DNA of 39,534 bases from Paludibacteraceae bacterium. GTDB taxonomy: Bacteria > Bacteroidota > Bacteroidia > Bacteroidales > Paludibacteraceae. The position numbers and the translations under genes are program-made. Location of the stretch: positions 1-39,534 of the forward strand of contig JAEDGZ010000023.1 of NCBI GenBank assembly GCA_016297215.1, given 5' to 3'. This document shows, piece after piece, positions 39,468 through 39,534 of the stretch; within the stretch, counting starts at the first letter, position 1, and every line of letters begins with the position of its first letter. Under the pieces are notes generated by a model. That model had not been told where the DNA came from. It was given only the letters and a program-made list of their open reading frames with translations, and ran no database searches.

Positions 39468-39534
39468 ATGCTTCCATTAATACTATTCCTTTGTTTAGGG
39501 CTGCTGATACTCGTGCTGTACGAGGTGCGGGAGC
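39468..39534 (+). CDS. Truncated ORF, N-terminal membrane segment
   Basis: An ATG at 39468, directly after the repeat spacer, opens a frame that runs off the window edge after 22 codons (MLPLILFLCLGLLILVLYEV). It would begin with a transmembrane helix or signal anchor. Too short to identify. Confidence 0.45.
   Translation, partial: MLPLILFLCLGLLILVLYEVRE

Overview
The window comes from the chromosome of a Bacteroidota bacterium, most likely order Bacteroidales. The evidence is promoters of the form (T/C)TTG-N19-20-TAnnTTTG, type IX secretion lipoproteins (PorW/SprE-type and GldJ-type), a TonB-dependent receptor with a carboxypeptidase-like N-terminal domain, a GT3-type glycogen synthase and IS30-family elements. 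No species can be named from this sequence alone.

There are two parts. Positions 1 to about 10600 form an AT-rich accessory region. It begins with five 75-bp tandem repeats and a cluster of helically phased GTTGAA motifs. A minus-strand operon follows: a 48-aa small ORF, a 69-aa putative HTH protein and a 1061-aa DnaG-type primase fused to an AAA+/helicase-like domain. Next is an intact IS30-family element with a 15-bp target duplication, inserted in the upstream region of a two-gene RloA/RloB (AbiL-like) putative phage-defence module. After the defence genes come a tRNA-like 3' fragment with a hairpin, a decayed inverted copy of the same IS, and a MITE-like 200-bp element. Replication module, small regulators, defence cargo and a possible attachment site together suggest a degraded satellite or integrative island. 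No integrase is visible, so this is an inference.

From about 10600 to the end is GC-richer core genome. On the minus strand lie a Ca2+/Na+ antiporter, ychF, and a long probable operon tsaB-porW-clpP-clpX-lmwPTP-pcrA with a consensus promoter. An esterase, tmRNA (tag GNNTVALAA, a ClpXP-type degron) and a three-gene outer-membrane cluster follow (TonB receptor, beta-helix lipoprotein, secreted phosphoesterase). Then come a ZIP metal transporter, a DUF456 membrane protein with a small lipoprotein, another lipoprotein, and gldJ-gcvH. On the plus strand are a pRiA4b ORF-3-like protein, miaA, a PKD-domain lipoprotein, glycogen synthase and parE, with a truncated ORF at the edge.

Best leads: the primase/small-ORF/iteron/RloAB island; an IS promoter that may now drive the defence operon; a covarying hairpin with an inverted loop in the two IS copies; and palindromic repeats that appear to have invaded the coding regions of glycogen synthase and TsaB.
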